Assembly: GCA_020846295.1 (NCBI GenBank)
Contig: JADLEF010000283.1
Location: 1-48,033, forward strand
DNA: 48,033 nucleotides
Direction of reading: 5' to 3'
From: Acidimicrobiales bacterium
Lineage (GTDB): Bacteria; Actinomycetota; Acidimicrobiia; Acidimicrobiales; CAIXPF01
Shown: positions 18,931 through 27,190 of the stretch, piece by piece
Layout: the number at the start of each line of letters is the position of its first letter
Position numbering within the stretch: position 1 is the first letter of the stretch
The notes under the pieces: model-generated
The model's input: the letters and a program-made list of their open reading frames with translations, nothing else
Database searches by the model: none
Told to the model about the DNA's origin: nothing
Made by a program: the position numbers and the translations under genes

Positions 18931-18994
18931 TCGCCCGCCGCGTCGCCACCGCGACGGGCACCGAACTCGACTGACGTCGCGAGCGGCCGGGGGA

Positions 18995-19000
18995 TAGGCT
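18995..19000 (+). promoter_or_regulatory. Candidate -10 for dapA
   Basis: TAGGCT lies 43 nt before the dapA ATG, giving a short leader with an AGGAG ribosome-binding site at 19032-19036. Confidence 0.35.
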
Positions 19001-19043
19001 CCCGGAGGACCCCCGTACCCACCCCCAGTGCAGGAGCACCCGC

Positions 19044-19937
19044 ATGGCTCGATTCGGTGCCGTTCTCACCGCCATGGTCACCCCGTTCGATGCACACGGT
19101 GCGGTCGACTACGACGAGGCCGCGGCGCTCGCCCGGTGGCTGGTGGACAACGGCAACCAGGGGCTGGTCATCGCCGGCACGACGGGGGAGAGCCCGACGT
19201 TGTCGCACGAGGAGCAGGGCAAGCTGTTCGAGGTCGTCCGCCAGGCGGTGTCGGTGCCGGTGCTGGCCGGCGTCGGGTCGAACAACACCGTCGAGTCGCT
19301 CGATCTGGTCGAGCGGGCGGTGAAGGCCGGGGTTGATGGGCTGTTGCTGGTCACGCCGTACTACAACCGCCCCTCGCAGGCCGGGCTGTACCGCCACTTC
19401 GAGGCGGTGGCCAGGGCGAGCTCGCTGCCGGTGATGCTCTACGACATCCCGGTGCGCACCGGGCGCAAGATCGACACCGCGACGCTGCTCGAGCTGGCCA
19501 ACAACGTCCCCAACATCGTGGCCCTCAAGGACGCGGCGGGTGACCCCGCCGAGACGGCCTCGTTCATCGCCCGGGCGCCGGCCGATTTCGAGGTGTACAG
19601 CGGGGATGATTCGCTCACTCTCCCGCTGCTCGCGGTCGGTGCGGTCGGCGTGGTCGGCGTGGCCACCCACTGGTGCGCCCCCGACATGGTGGAGATGATC
19701 GAGTCCTTCGCCAAGGGCGACGTGGAGCGGGCTCGTGCGCTCAACGCCCGCATGATCCCGTCGTTCGAGTTCGAGACCGGCCTGGTCGCCCCGAACCCGG
19801 TGCCGACCAAGGCGCTGCTGCGTTCCATCGGGCGCCCGGTCGGCGAGTGCCGGCTGCCGATGGGTCCCACGCCGGAGGGCTGGGAGGACAAGGCCCGGCA
19901 GGTGCTGGCCGATCTCGAGGCGGCCAGAGGCGCCTGA
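19044..19937 (+). CDS. dapA: 4-Hydroxy-tetrahydrodipicolinate synthase
   Basis: Condenses pyruvate with aspartate semialdehyde, the committed step to diaminopimelate and lysine. The 297-residue TIM barrel shows GTTGESPTLSHEE (the Thr pair of the proton relay), LLVTPYYNRPSQAGLYRHF with the catalytic Tyr, VMLYDIPVRTGRKID, and the Schiff-base lysine in NIVALKDAAGD (about residue 163). YSGDDSLTLPLLAVGAVGVVGVATHW completes the active site. AGGAG stands 7 nt before the ATG. In mycobacteria dapA lies close to dapB with thyX nearby; here thyX is absent and other genes intervene. Confidence 0.97.
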   Translation: MARFGAVLTAMVTPFDAHGAVDYDEAAALARWLVDNGNQGLVIAGTTGESPTLSHEEQGKLFEVVRQAVSVPVLAGVGSNNTVESLDLVERAVKAGVDGLLLVTPYYNRPSQAGLYRHFEAVARASSLPVMLYDIPVRTGRKIDTATLLELANNVPNIVALKDAAGDPAETASFIARAPADFEVYSGDDSLTLPLLAVGAVGVVGVATHWCAPDMVEMIESFAKGDVERARALNARMIPSFEFETGLVAPNPVPTKALLRSIGRPVGECRLPMGPTPEGWEDKARQVLADLEAARGA

Positions 19938-20025
19938 TCGCGCCCGGCGACCCGTCCCGCGGCGGCCGCGGTGGACCGGGGCGGACGGTGTTCCACCGGT
20001 GCACCGTGTTCGGTCGGTGAGCGGC

Positions 20026-20031
20026 TACCGT
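20026..20031 (+). promoter_or_regulatory. -10 element for rnj with an upstream palindrome
   Basis: TACCGT ends 9 nt before the rnj ATG. Around the expected -35 lies a nested symmetric sequence: ACGGTG (19985-19990) with CACCGT (20003-20008) flanking CACCGGTG (19994-20001), a possible operator. Confidence 0.4.
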
Positions 20032-20040
20032 CGATGAGCG

Positions 20041-21702
20041 ATGTCGAGCCCGGTCACGATCACGTTCCTCGGCGGTCTCGGTGAGATCGGCCGCAACTGC
20101 TGCGCCATCGAGGTGGACGGGGACATGGTGCTCGTCGACTTCGGTCTCATGTTCCCCGGGCCCGACATGCCCGGCATCGACCTGGTGCTCCCGGACTTCT
20201 CCTTCATCACCGCCAACGCCGACCGGCTGCGGGCGGTGGTCCTGACCCACGGTCACGAGGACCATGTGGGTGGGTTGCCGTTCCTGCTGCGCGAGGTGTC
20301 GGTGCCCTTGTACGGCTCGCGCCTGACCCTCGGCCTGGCCCGCAACCGCATCGAGGAGGCGGGCCTGCTGGGTCGCACGTCGTTCAACGCGGTTGCCGAC
20401 GGCGAGACGATCACGGTCGGGTCGATGAAGATCGAGTTCGTGCCGATCACCCACTCGGTGCCGTCCGGCAACGCCATCGTGTTCCACACGCCGCAGGGCC
20501 TCGTGATGCACTCGGGCGATTTCAAGATCGACAACACCCCGGTGGACGGTCGGCGTTCGGACCTGGCCCGCATCGGGCACCTGAGCCACACCCAGGGGAT
20601 CCGTCTGCTGCTGGCCGACTCGACCAATGCCGACGAGTCGGGGTGGTCGAAGTCCGAGAGCGAGGTGGGTCGGGTCCTCTACGACCTGTTCCACGAGCAC
20701 CAGGATCGCCGCCTGGTGGTGGCGTGCTTCTCGTCGCACATCCACCGGATCCAGCAGATCGCCGACGCCGCGATCGAGCAGGGTCGAGTGGTGGCGTCGC
20801 TGGGCATCTCGATGAAGCGCAACATCCGCATGGCCCGGGACATGGGGCTGCTCGACATCCCCGCCTCGAAGCTGGTGGACATCGAGGAGATCGACCGCTT
20901 CGACCCGGAGCAGATCTGCATCATCTGCACCGGCAGCCAGGGCGAGCCGATGTCGGCGTTGTCGCTGATGGCGGCCAACCAGAACCGCTGGCTGAAGCTC
21001 GGCGGGGACGACACCGTGATCCTGTCCTCCACGCCGATCCCGGGCAACGAGCACAACGTGTCCAAGGTCATCAACGGGCTGACCCGCCTTGGCGCGGAGG
21101 TGGTGCACACCGGCATCGCCGACGTGCACGCCACCGGTCATGCCCAGGCCGAGGAGCTCCGCCTCTACCACTCGATCGTGCAGCCCCAGTGGTTCGTCCC
21201 GGTGCACGGTGAGTACCGCCAGATGGTGGCGCACGGGCGCATCGCCGAGGACATCGGCATCGACCCGGCCCGGGTGGTCATCTGCGAGGACGGCGATCAG
21301 ATCGTCCTCGACGACGACGGCGTGCGCCGCGGGGACAAGGTGAGCGCCAACTACGTCTACGTGGACGGCATCGTCGGTGACGTGGGGCGGGGCGTGCTGC
21401 GCGACCGCCGGGTGCTGGCCGAGGAGGGCGTGGTCGTGGTGATCGTGGCGGTCGACGTCCACACCGCCACGGTGGTGACCAAGCCGGAGATCATCACCCG
21501 GGGTTGGGTCTACGCGCCCGAGGCCGAGGACCTGCTCGACGAGGGCGCCGAGGTCGTGCGCGCCGAGTTGGTCGAGGCGTTGCGTCAAGGCGCCACCGAC
21601 GTGGAGACGCTGCAGCAGCGGATCCGCCGCAGCGCCGGTCGCTTCGTCAACGAGCGCACCCGGCGCAAGCCGATGATCGTGCCCGTTGTCATGGAGCTCT
21701 GA
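20041..21702 (+). CDS. rnj: Ribonuclease J
   Basis: A metallo-beta-lactamase/beta-CASP ribonuclease with 5'-3' exonuclease and endonuclease activity in mRNA decay and rRNA maturation. 553 residues. LTHGHEDHVGGLP is the HxHxDH zinc motif; HSGDFKID gives the next Asp; VVACFSSHIHRIQQI and the C-terminal VPVHGEYRQMVAHGRIA supply later histidines. ADSTNADESGWSKSESEVG and CTGSQGEPMSAL are beta-CASP signatures. The last 100 residues form the C-terminal domain (VVVVIVAVDVHTATVVTKPEIITRGWVY). It stands between dapA and ftsK as in mycobacteria, and probably works with PNPase encoded 14 kb upstream. Confidence 0.96.
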   Translation: MSSPVTITFLGGLGEIGRNCCAIEVDGDMVLVDFGLMFPGPDMPGIDLVLPDFSFITANADRLRAVVLTHGHEDHVGGLPFLLREVSVPLYGSRLTLGLARNRIEEAGLLGRTSFNAVADGETITVGSMKIEFVPITHSVPSGNAIVFHTPQGLVMHSGDFKIDNTPVDGRRSDLARIGHLSHTQGIRLLLADSTNADESGWSKSESEVGRVLYDLFHEHQDRRLVVACFSSHIHRIQQIADAAIEQGRVVASLGISMKRNIRMARDMGLLDIPASKLVDIEEIDRFDPEQICIICTGSQGEPMSALSLMAANQNRWLKLGGDDTVILSSTPIPGNEHNVSKVINGLTRLGAEVVHTGIADVHATGHAQAEELRLYHSIVQPQWFVPVHGEYRQMVAHGRIAEDIGIDPARVVICEDGDQIVLDDDGVRRGDKVSANYVYVDGIVGDVGRGVLRDRRVLAEEGVVVVIVAVDVHTATVVTKPEIITRGWVYAPEAEDLLDEGAEVVRAELVEALRQGATDVETLQQRIRRSAGRFVNERTRRKPMIVPVVMEL

Positions 21703-21811
21703 GCAGGCCCGGTCGGGCTCCCGCGCCGGCCGCTGTCGGCGTGGCCCAGGCGGAACCGTGTTCTCACCCCCGCCGCAGCGCGGGTCCCGCGGTGGCCGGT
21801 GTTGCTGCTGT

Positions 21812-21817
21812 TAGCGT
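21812..21817 (+). promoter_or_regulatory. Candidate -10 for ftsK
   Basis: TAGCGT ends 10 nt before the GTG proposed as the ftsK start. The spacing is slightly longer than for the other genes with this arrangement. Confidence 0.35.
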
Positions 21818-21827
21818 TGTTGCTGCT

Positions 21828-24419
21828 GTGGCTACGAAAACTGCGCCCAAGTCGACGTCGGGTCGCGCCCGGTCCTCGACCAAGTCGGCATCGTCCCGCT
21901 CCCGCTCGTCCGGTGCCGACGGCGGACGGCGTCGCCACGCCAAGAAGTCCCCGGCCGCGTTGTGGTGGCGCAAGGTGCTGGCCAGCGGTCAGGCGTGGGG
22001 TGCGCTGCTCGTCGTCGCCGGGCTCATCTCGGGGCTGGGCATCTACCTCGATGCGGCCGGTCCGGCCGGGTTCGCGGCCGAGACCGGGCTGGGCGTGCTG
22101 CTCGGCATCCTCCGCTACATCGCACCGCCGCTGATCATCGCGGCCGGAGCGCTGCTGCTGCGCGGCCCCCGGGCCCATTCGCACAGCGCAGGCCGGGTCC
22201 ACCCCGGTGCGCTGGCGGTCGTGCTGGTGGTGACGGTGGCCGCGTTGCTGCACGTGTTCCGGGGTGCCGGCGGGTCGGCGGCGGCCAAGCCGCTGCTCGA
22301 TCGGTTGGAGGATGCCGGCGGGCTGCTCGGCATGGGCGTGGCGCTCCCGCTGGTGGCCGCCACCGGCCGCCCTGCGAGCGCGGTGCTGCTGGGTGTGGCG
22401 GCGGTGGCGCTCGTCATGGTGCTGGCCCGGGTCACGCCGGCCGGGCTCGCCCGCGGGTTGGCCCGGGGTTGGGCGTCGATCACGCCCGATGTCGGCGAGC
22501 GGGTCGGTTCGTTGTTCCGGGCGGTGGAGGACCCCGAGCGCAGCACCGCGGTGGCGTCGAACGGCGAGCGCCCCCGCCGCCGTCCGCCCGCGCACCGGCT
22601 GGCCGGGTCGGAGCTCGACGATGCCGGCGCGCAGGGCGAGGCACCGGAGGGCACGGCCGGCGCGGCTGATCCGCCGTCGAACCGGCGGCGCAAGGTCGAG
22701 GTGCAGGTGCCGGCGACGGACGACCTGCCGGCAGATTCCCCGCTGCGCGCCGGTGAGCCGGTGGAGGAGCGGGTCATCCCCATCACCGGCGGCGCGTTCA
22801 GCGAGCCGGCCGTCGAGGACGCCGGGCCCGATGGCGAGGAGTCGGGTGCGGACGATCTGATCGGTGGCGGTCTGAGCGCCGACCCTGCGGTGCCGAAGGT
22901 GTGGAAGCTGCCGCCGGTGACGGTGCTGGGCCGCAGTGGCGCCCAAGAGGTCGATCGCCTCGCCGTGGAGCGGGCCGGCCGTACCCTCGAGCACGCGCTG
23001 GCCGAGCACGGCGTCGAGACCAGACTGGTCGGTATGGTGGTGGGTCCCACCGTGACCCGCTACGAGCTGGAGCTCGGCCCGGGTGTGAAGGTGGCCCGGG
23101 TCACCAGCCTGCACCGCGACATCGCCTACGCCATGGCCACGCCGGACGTGCGCATCCTCGCCCCGATCCCGGGGCGCCAGGCGATCGGGGTGGAGGTGCC
23201 CAACGCCGATCGGCAGCTGGTCACCATCGGCGACATCCTCGGCTCGGAGGAGGCCCGTCGGGCCGATCACCCGCTGGAGGTCGCCATCGGCCGGGACATC
23301 GCCGGTCGTTCGGTGCTGGCCAACCTGGCCAAGATGCCCCACGTGCTGATCGCCGGCGCCACCGGGGCGGGCAAGTCGAGCTGCATCAACTGCCTCATCA
23401 CCTCGATCCTGATGCGTTCCACGCCCGACGAGGTGCGCATGATCCTGATCGACCCGAAGCGGGTCGAGCTCGGTCAGTACAACCGGCTGCCACACCTGCT
23501 CACCCAGGTGGTGACCAACCCGAAGAAGGCGGCCAACGCGCTCAACTGGGCGGTGCGGGAGATGGAACGCCGCTACGACCTGCTCTCCGAGGTCGGCGTG
23601 CGCGACATCACCGGCTACAACGCCGCCTACGACCGGGGCGATCTGCAGGGCGAGCGCTCCGAGACGTTGGCCAAGACGTTGGGCTTCAACAACCCCGACG
23701 TCGATGTGACGTTCCCCCGGCTGCCGTACGTGCTGATCGTGGTGGACGAGCTCAACGACCTGATGATGGTCGCCGCCCGCGACGTGGAAGATGCCATCTG
23801 CCGCATCGCTCAGATGGCCCGGGCCGTGGGCATCCACCTGGTGGTCGCCACGCAGCGCCCCTCGGTCAACGTGATCACCGGCGTCATCAAGGCGAACATC
23901 CCGGCGCGGCTCGCCTTCGCGGTGTCGTCGCTGGCCGACAGCCGGGTGATCCTGGACCAGGCCGGGGCGGAGCGCCTGGTGGGCCGGGGCGACATGCTCA
24001 TCATCGACGGCTCCTCGTCCACCGCGCAGCGCCTGCAGGGCGCGTGGGTGACCGAGGAGGAGGTCCGTGCGGTGGCGGCGCACTGGCGCCGGCAGTCACC
24101 GGAGACCAACTACGTCCAGGGTGTCGAAGGTTCCGACGAGGGCGATCAGCTCGACCTGTTCAGCGGCGGTGGGGCCGGAGCGACGGGCGATGAGGACGAC
24201 GATGAGCTGTTCCGTCAGGCCCGCGAGCTCGTGGTGCGCAGCCAGTTCGGCTCGACGTCGATGCTGCAGCGGAAGCTGCGGGTCGGTTTCGCCCGGGCCG
24301 GTCGCCTGATGGACCTGCTCGAGCAGGCCGGGGTGGTGGGTCCCTCCACGGGCTCGAAGGCCCGTGAGGTGCTCATGAGTCCTGAGGAGCTCGACGAGCA
24401 GGCCGCTCCGGCGGGCTGA
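21828..24419 (+). CDS. ftsK: DNA translocase FtsK/SpoIIIE
   Basis: Septal DNA pump that clears chromosomes from the closing division site. From GTG 21828 the product is 863 residues. A basic, Ser/Lys-rich start (about 1-45) leads to four membrane helices (about 55-75, 90-113, 127-143, 165-200). A disordered acidic linker follows to about 355. The motor has Walker A GATGAGKS (510-517), Walker B VLIVVDELND (D640), and VVATQRPSVNVITGVIKANIPARLAFAVSS. The C-terminal gamma winged helix, SQFGSTSMLQRKLRVGFARAGRLMDLLEQAGVV, reads KOPS-like sequences. An upstream in-frame extension overlaps rnj and is Pro/Arg-rich, so I reject it. The 3' end overlaps the convergent gene ending at 24373 by 47 nt. Confidence 0.95.
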   Translation: MATKTAPKSTSGRARSSTKSASSRSRSSGADGGRRRHAKKSPAALWWRKVLASGQAWGALLVVAGLISGLGIYLDAAGPAGFAAETGLGVLLGILRYIAPPLIIAAGALLLRGPRAHSHSAGRVHPGALAVVLVVTVAALLHVFRGAGGSAAAKPLLDRLEDAGGLLGMGVALPLVAATGRPASAVLLGVAAVALVMVLARVTPAGLARGLARGWASITPDVGERVGSLFRAVEDPERSTAVASNGERPRRRPPAHRLAGSELDDAGAQGEAPEGTAGAADPPSNRRRKVEVQVPATDDLPADSPLRAGEPVEERVIPITGGAFSEPAVEDAGPDGEESGADDLIGGGLSADPAVPKVWKLPPVTVLGRSGAQEVDRLAVERAGRTLEHALAEHGVETRLVGMVVGPTVTRYELELGPGVKVARVTSLHRDIAYAMATPDVRILAPIPGRQAIGVEVPNADRQLVTIGDILGSEEARRADHPLEVAIGRDIAGRSVLANLAKMPHVLIAGATGAGKSSCINCLITSILMRSTPDEVRMILIDPKRVELGQYNRLPHLLTQVVTNPKKAANALNWAVREMERRYDLLSEVGVRDITGYNAAYDRGDLQGERSETLAKTLGFNNPDVDVTFPRLPYVLIVVDELNDLMMVAARDVEDAICRIAQMARAVGIHLVVATQRPSVNVITGVIKANIPARLAFAVSSLADSRVILDQAGAERLVGRGDMLIIDGSSSTAQRLQGAWVTEEEVRAVAAHWRRQSPETNYVQGVEGSDEGDQLDLFSGGGAGATGDEDDDELFRQARELVVRSQFGSTSMLQRKLRVGFARAGRLMDLLEQAGVVGPSTGSKAREVLMSPEELDEQAAPAG

Positions 24420-24771
24420 CGAGCGGCGGGAAGCCGGGCCGGCGGGCCGCGTGGCGTCGTTCCTGGAACCAGGTGAGGATGCCGACGCCCACCAGGATGA
24501 GTGGGAGCGCACCCCCGGCGACGGCGAGCAGCCATGCGCTGCGGATGCCGAGCCCGGCGGCGGCGATGCACGCCGACCCGATGGTCATGACCACGAGCAG
24601 GAAGCGGGTCGGCTGGCGCAGATCGGTCAGCGCCCGCCACCACGCCTGCAACAAGTGGCGCCGGGACCCGGCGCGCACCGTGCCGTAGCGGATGGATCGG
24701 GCACGACGCTCATAGCGCTCGCGCCGGTCACGCAGGTCCTTCGCCCGCTCAGGATTGAGCCCCCGGAACAC
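24373..24771 (-). CDS. Small membrane protein of unknown function
   Basis: A 132-residue protein with a strongly basic N-terminus (NPERAKDLRDRRERYERRARSIRYG), two transmembrane helices (PTRFLLVVMTIGSACIAAAGLGI and SAWLLAVAGGALPLILVGVGILTWF) and a basic, Pro-rich tail. Start: GTG 24771 (VFRGLNPERAK), because TACCGT ends 7 nt upstream; a longer in-frame start at 24852 would put that hexamer inside the gene. The 3' end overlaps the end of ftsK by 47 nt on the other strand. No family recognised. Confidence 0.6.
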   Translation of the reverse strand: MFRGLNPERAKDLRDRRERYERRARSIRYGTVRAGSRRHLLQAWWRALTDLRQPTRFLLVVMTIGSACIAAAGLGIRSAWLLAVAGGALPLILVGVGILTWFQERRHAARRPGFPPLVSPPERPARRAPQDS

Positions 24772-24778
24772 CTCAACG

Positions 24779-24784
24779 ACGGTA
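24779..24784 (-). promoter_or_regulatory. -10 element for the small membrane protein gene
   Basis: TACCGT on the minus strand ends 7 nt before the GTG at 24771. Confidence 0.4.
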
Positions 24785-24884
24785 GCGGGCCCCGGGAGGC
24801 TTCCGGCAGGGTCGAAGGAGAACTGTTTTGGCCCGACCGGCCCGCCGGCCACGGGTCGGCCGGGTTCGGTTCAGGTGCGGCGGC

Positions 24885-25634
24885 TCACCGCGGCCGGGCG
24901 ATCAGCGCCGCGGGGATGGCGAACAGCCACCCGAAGGTGAGCGCCCAGAGCCCGCCGAACCCGCCGCCTCCGAGCAGGGCGGCGGCGAGCGGAACGGCGT
25001 CCTCGCCGTTGACGAGCTCGAACGTCACGCTGCTGAGCGCGCCGCTCACGCCGGCGGCGATGGCGATCGCCCCCCACGCGCTGACGGTGCGCGCCGCGAA
25101 GCCACCGCGGTGTCTCGACAGCGCCACGGCCACCGCGACCGCGACGGCCGCGACGACCATGCCGAGCCGGACGAAGTTGAACAGCCAGTGCAGCAGCCCG
25201 TCGTCGCCGAAGCCCAGGGTCTGGAAGATCCGCCCGCCGTTGGCGTCGGTCCAGAACCCGCGGGTCAACACGTCCCGCCCGGCCCGGCCGGCATCGGAGG
25301 CGGGCAGTGCGCTCCAGTGGGCGAAGAACAGGGGGGTGATGAGCGGTTGCAGCTCCCGCCGACGCAGCCGTTCGGTCACGAACCTCAGCACCCACTCGTT
25401 GGCGACGAAGCAGGTGAACAGGGCCACGAGCAGCGCACTGAGGACGCCGGCCCGGCCGCTGCGGCTCGGCGCCGCGCCGCCGACCGGCGGTGGCGTGGCG
25501 CTGTTCGTGGGGATGGCGTGCTGCGGGTTCGGCTGCGGCGCCCACCCGATCGGCACCGCCGGCGACCCGCCGGGCGGACCGGGGAACGGCGGTGGCCCGG
25601 CCGGCGGGTGATGGGGATCGGGTGGCTGCTGCAT
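24885..25634 (-). CDS. Proline-rich multi-pass membrane protein of unknown function
   Basis: A 249-residue protein. The first 60 residues are Pro/Gly/Ala-rich (MQQPPDPHHPPAGPPPFPGPPG) and probably cytoplasmic and disordered. Then come a helix (GVLSALLVALFTCFVANEWVL), a soluble loop with Trp and aromatic residues (PLFFAHWSALPASDAGRAG...GFWTDANGGRIFQTLG), and three helices (FNFVRLGMVVAAVAVAVAVAL, TVSAWGAIAIAAGVSGAL, LLGGGGFGGLWALTFGWLFAIPAALI). GAAGGG precedes the ATG by 6 nt. No family recognised. Confidence 0.65.
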   Translation of the reverse strand: MQQPPDPHHPPAGPPPFPGPPGGSPAVPIGWAPQPNPQHAIPTNSATPPPVGGAAPSRSGRAGVLSALLVALFTCFVANEWVLRFVTERLRRRELQPLITPLFFAHWSALPASDAGRAGRDVLTRGFWTDANGGRIFQTLGFGDDGLLHWLFNFVRLGMVVAAVAVAVAVALSRHRGGFAARTVSAWGAIAIAAGVSGALSSVTFELVNGEDAVPLAAALLGGGGFGGLWALTFGWLFAIPAALIARPR

Positions 25635-25725
25635 GGCGTTCCCTTCGAGACGTGCTCCTAGCAGTGTGAAGGGTGATCTCCCCGGTTGCACCGTGCGGCG
25701 GGACATCGGACCCGGCCGGCCGCGC

Positions 25726-26079
25726 TCACCCGCCGAGGAGCTCCCGCACCCGTTCCTTGGGCCGGCCGATGATGGCCTTGTCGTCGGTGACCACCAGCGG
25801 GCGCTGCAGCAACATCTTGTGCTGCAGGAGCACGTCGATGACCTGCTCGGCGGTGGCCACGTCGGCGTCGGTGAGGCCGAGCTTCTGGAACTGCGCATCG
25901 CGGCGGACCAGGTCGCTCACCGGATCCTCGAGCTTGGCGATGATCGCCTCGAGCGTGGCCCGGTCGGGCGGGGTCTTCTGGTAGACGACGATCTCGGCGT
26001 CCACGCCCAGTTCCTCGGCAATGCGCACGGCATTGTTCGAAGAGTTTCAATGCGTGTTGTGGTAGATCCTCACGGCCAT
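25726..26079 (-). CDS. ArsC-family arsenate reductase-like protein, candidate selenoprotein (UGA at residue 11)
   Basis: Read from the ATG at 26079 with UGA decoded as selenocysteine (U), the product is 117 residues: MAVRIYHNTHUNSSNNAVR and onward, ending at 25726. ArsC-family thiol oxidoreductases have IYHNPxCxxSR; here UGA (26049-26047) replaces exactly the catalytic cysteine. The rest of the family fold is intact: YQKTPPDRATLEAIIAKL, R59, LLQRPLVVTDD with R93, and IGRPKERV with R106. These match R60, R94 and R107 that join Cys12 in the plasmid R773 ArsC active site, each shifted by one. A SECIS-like hairpin follows the UGA, and a TAGGTT -10 ends 8 nt before the ATG, so transcription and the start lie upstream of the UGA. 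A standard gene caller would report only a truncated 100-residue protein from the GTG at 26028. Alternatives: nonsense pseudogene or sequencing error. Substrate (arsenate or another oxidant) unknown. Confidence 0.75.
26012..26043 (-). promoter_or_regulatory. Candidate bacterial SECIS element
   Basis: On the minus strand, starting 3 nt after the UGA, TCTTCG (26043-26038) pairs with CGAGGA (26017-26012) with one G-U. After an AA/C internal loop, CAATGC (26035-26030) pairs with GCATTG (26024-26019) around the 5 nt loop CGTGC. The apical loop begins 17 nt after the UGA and has G as its second base. Bacterial SECIS elements are described with 16-37 nt spacing and a G in the first two loop positions, so this fits. 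Confidence 0.65.
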
Positions 26080-26087
26080 GGTCGAGC

Positions 26088-26093
26088 AACCTA
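26088..26093 (-). promoter_or_regulatory. -10 element upstream of the UGA-containing gene
   Basis: TAGGTT on the minus strand ends 8 nt before the ATG at 26079, the arrangement seen at many genes here. It argues that translation begins before the UGA. Confidence 0.5.
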
Positions 26094-26123
26094 GCTCCGG
26101 TCGGCGGGTCCGCCCGGACTGAC

Positions 26124-26435
26124 TCATGCGGCCAGGCCCGTGGCGCGCACCACCGCCGTGACCGCGGCCGCCGCGACCAGCACGACGACGAGTTGCTGGC
26201 GGCGCCACACGCACACCGCGGCGGCCGCCGCTCCCCAGGCCCGGGCGTCGAGCGCCAGCCGGTCGCCCTGCACGAAGACCTGCAGGGCGACCACGGCGGC
26301 GATCACCGCGGTGGGCACGAGCCGCAGGGCGGCCTCCACGCCCGGCCTGCGCAGCCAGGGCGCCAACGCCAGCATGCCGGTGAGGCGCAGCGCGTAGATG
26401 CCGACGCCCAGCGCGAGCACGACCGCCGCCGTCAT
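26124..26435 (-). CDS. azlD: AzlD family branched-chain amino acid exporter subunit
   Basis: A 103-residue membrane protein with three to four helices: VVLALGVGIYALRLTGMLALAPWL, VEAALRLVPTAVIAAVVALQVFV, LDARAWGAAAAAVCVW, and QLVVVLVAAAAVTAVV. Size, the small subunit topology and the P-T-A-V-I-A-A helix fit AzlD, partner of AzlC in export of branched-chain amino acids and analogues. Its ATG overlaps the azlC stop (ATGA at 26435-26432), so the two are translationally coupled. The next gene downstream is the ArsC-like gene, with its own promoter in the 44 nt gap. Confidence 0.8.
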   Translation of the reverse strand: MTAAVVLALGVGIYALRLTGMLALAPWLRRPGVEAALRLVPTAVIAAVVALQVFVQGDRLALDARAWGAAAAAVCVWRRQQLVVVLVAAAAVTAVVRATGLAA

Positions 26436-27118
26436 CCCGCCCGCCTGTGCCCGGGGCGCGCCGGGCTGCGCAGGCCGATCGGCACCGCCACCAGCGCGAC
26501 GAGGACCGGCAGCCCTGCGGGCAGCACCGGGGTGAGCGCCAGGCAGGTCGCGGCGGCGGCGAGGGCGGTGACCCGGCCGGGTCCGCTGCGCATCGGCGCA
26601 CCGAGCAGCGCGATGAGGCTGGCGGGGATGACCGCGTCGAGGCCGAACGCCTTGGGATCGCCGATCTGGGTGTGGGCGAGCACCCCGATGACGCTGCCGG
26701 CGACCCAACCGGCTCCCATCCACAGCGTGACGTACCAGAACTGGCGGCGGGCGTGGTCGTCGTCGGGCTCGGCCATGGCCAGGGCGGTGGGTGGGTCGAC
26801 CACCAGGAACGCGGCGACCACCCGCTCCGACAGCGGGACGTGGCGCAACCGGGAGGACAGCCCGGCGGCGAGCACCCCGAAGCGGGCGGACACGAGCAGG
26901 GCGGAGGCCATGGCGGTGGCCGTCGAGCCACCGGCCGACAGCACCGCGACGAGGGCGAGCTCACCGGTCGCCGAGTACATGACGATCGACGCGAGGATGA
27001 TGACCCACGGGTCGGCGCCGAAGCCTGCGCAGACCAGCGCCACGCTGATCCCGCCCACCGCGTAGCTGGCCACCAACGCTGCCAGCTCACCGCGGCCGAT
27101 GCGGGAGAACGGCTTCAT
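26432..27118 (-). CDS. azlC: AzlC family branched-chain amino acid exporter subunit
   Basis: A 228-residue membrane protein, the large AzlC subunit. Visible: a first part with GGISVALVCAGFGADPWVIILASIVMYSATGELALVAVLSAGGSTATAMASALLVSARF, where the ADPW and SATGELA stretches are AzlC-like, then LRHVPLSERVVAAFLVVDPPTALAM and YVTLWMGAGWVAGSVIGVLA. About five to six helices. Start ATG 27118 (MKPFSRIGRGELAALVASYAVGG). It is divergent from rimO. AzlC and AzlD form a two-subunit exporter at the cytoplasmic membrane. Confidence 0.82.
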   Translation of the reverse strand: MKPFSRIGRGELAALVASYAVGGISVALVCAGFGADPWVIILASIVMYSATGELALVAVLSAGGSTATAMASALLVSARFGVLAAGLSSRLRHVPLSERVVAAFLVVDPPTALAMAEPDDDHARRQFWYVTLWMGAGWVAGSVIGVLAHTQIGDPKAFGLDAVIPASLIALLGAPMRSGPGRVTALAAAATCLALTPVLPAGLPVLVALVAVPIGLRSPARPGHRRAG

Positions 27119-27177
27119 CGACAGCGGACCGTACCAGCCGGGCGGCCCGTGGCTCCGAGCCGGTGGCGGCGGCGCAG

Positions 27178-27183
27178 TAGCGT
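27178..27183 (+). promoter_or_regulatory. -10 element for rimO, probable leaderless start
   Basis: TAGCGT ends 7 nt before the rimO GTG at 27191. Confidence 0.5.
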
Positions 27184-27190
27184 GGCGGGC

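Noticed and set aside
25726-26028. A 100-residue ArsC-like gene starting at the GTG at 26028
   Set aside because: It would lack the active-site loop, has no promoter or ribosome site, and its apparent start lies inside the SECIS-like hairpin. The longer UGA-containing frame explains the conserved IYHN segment upstream.
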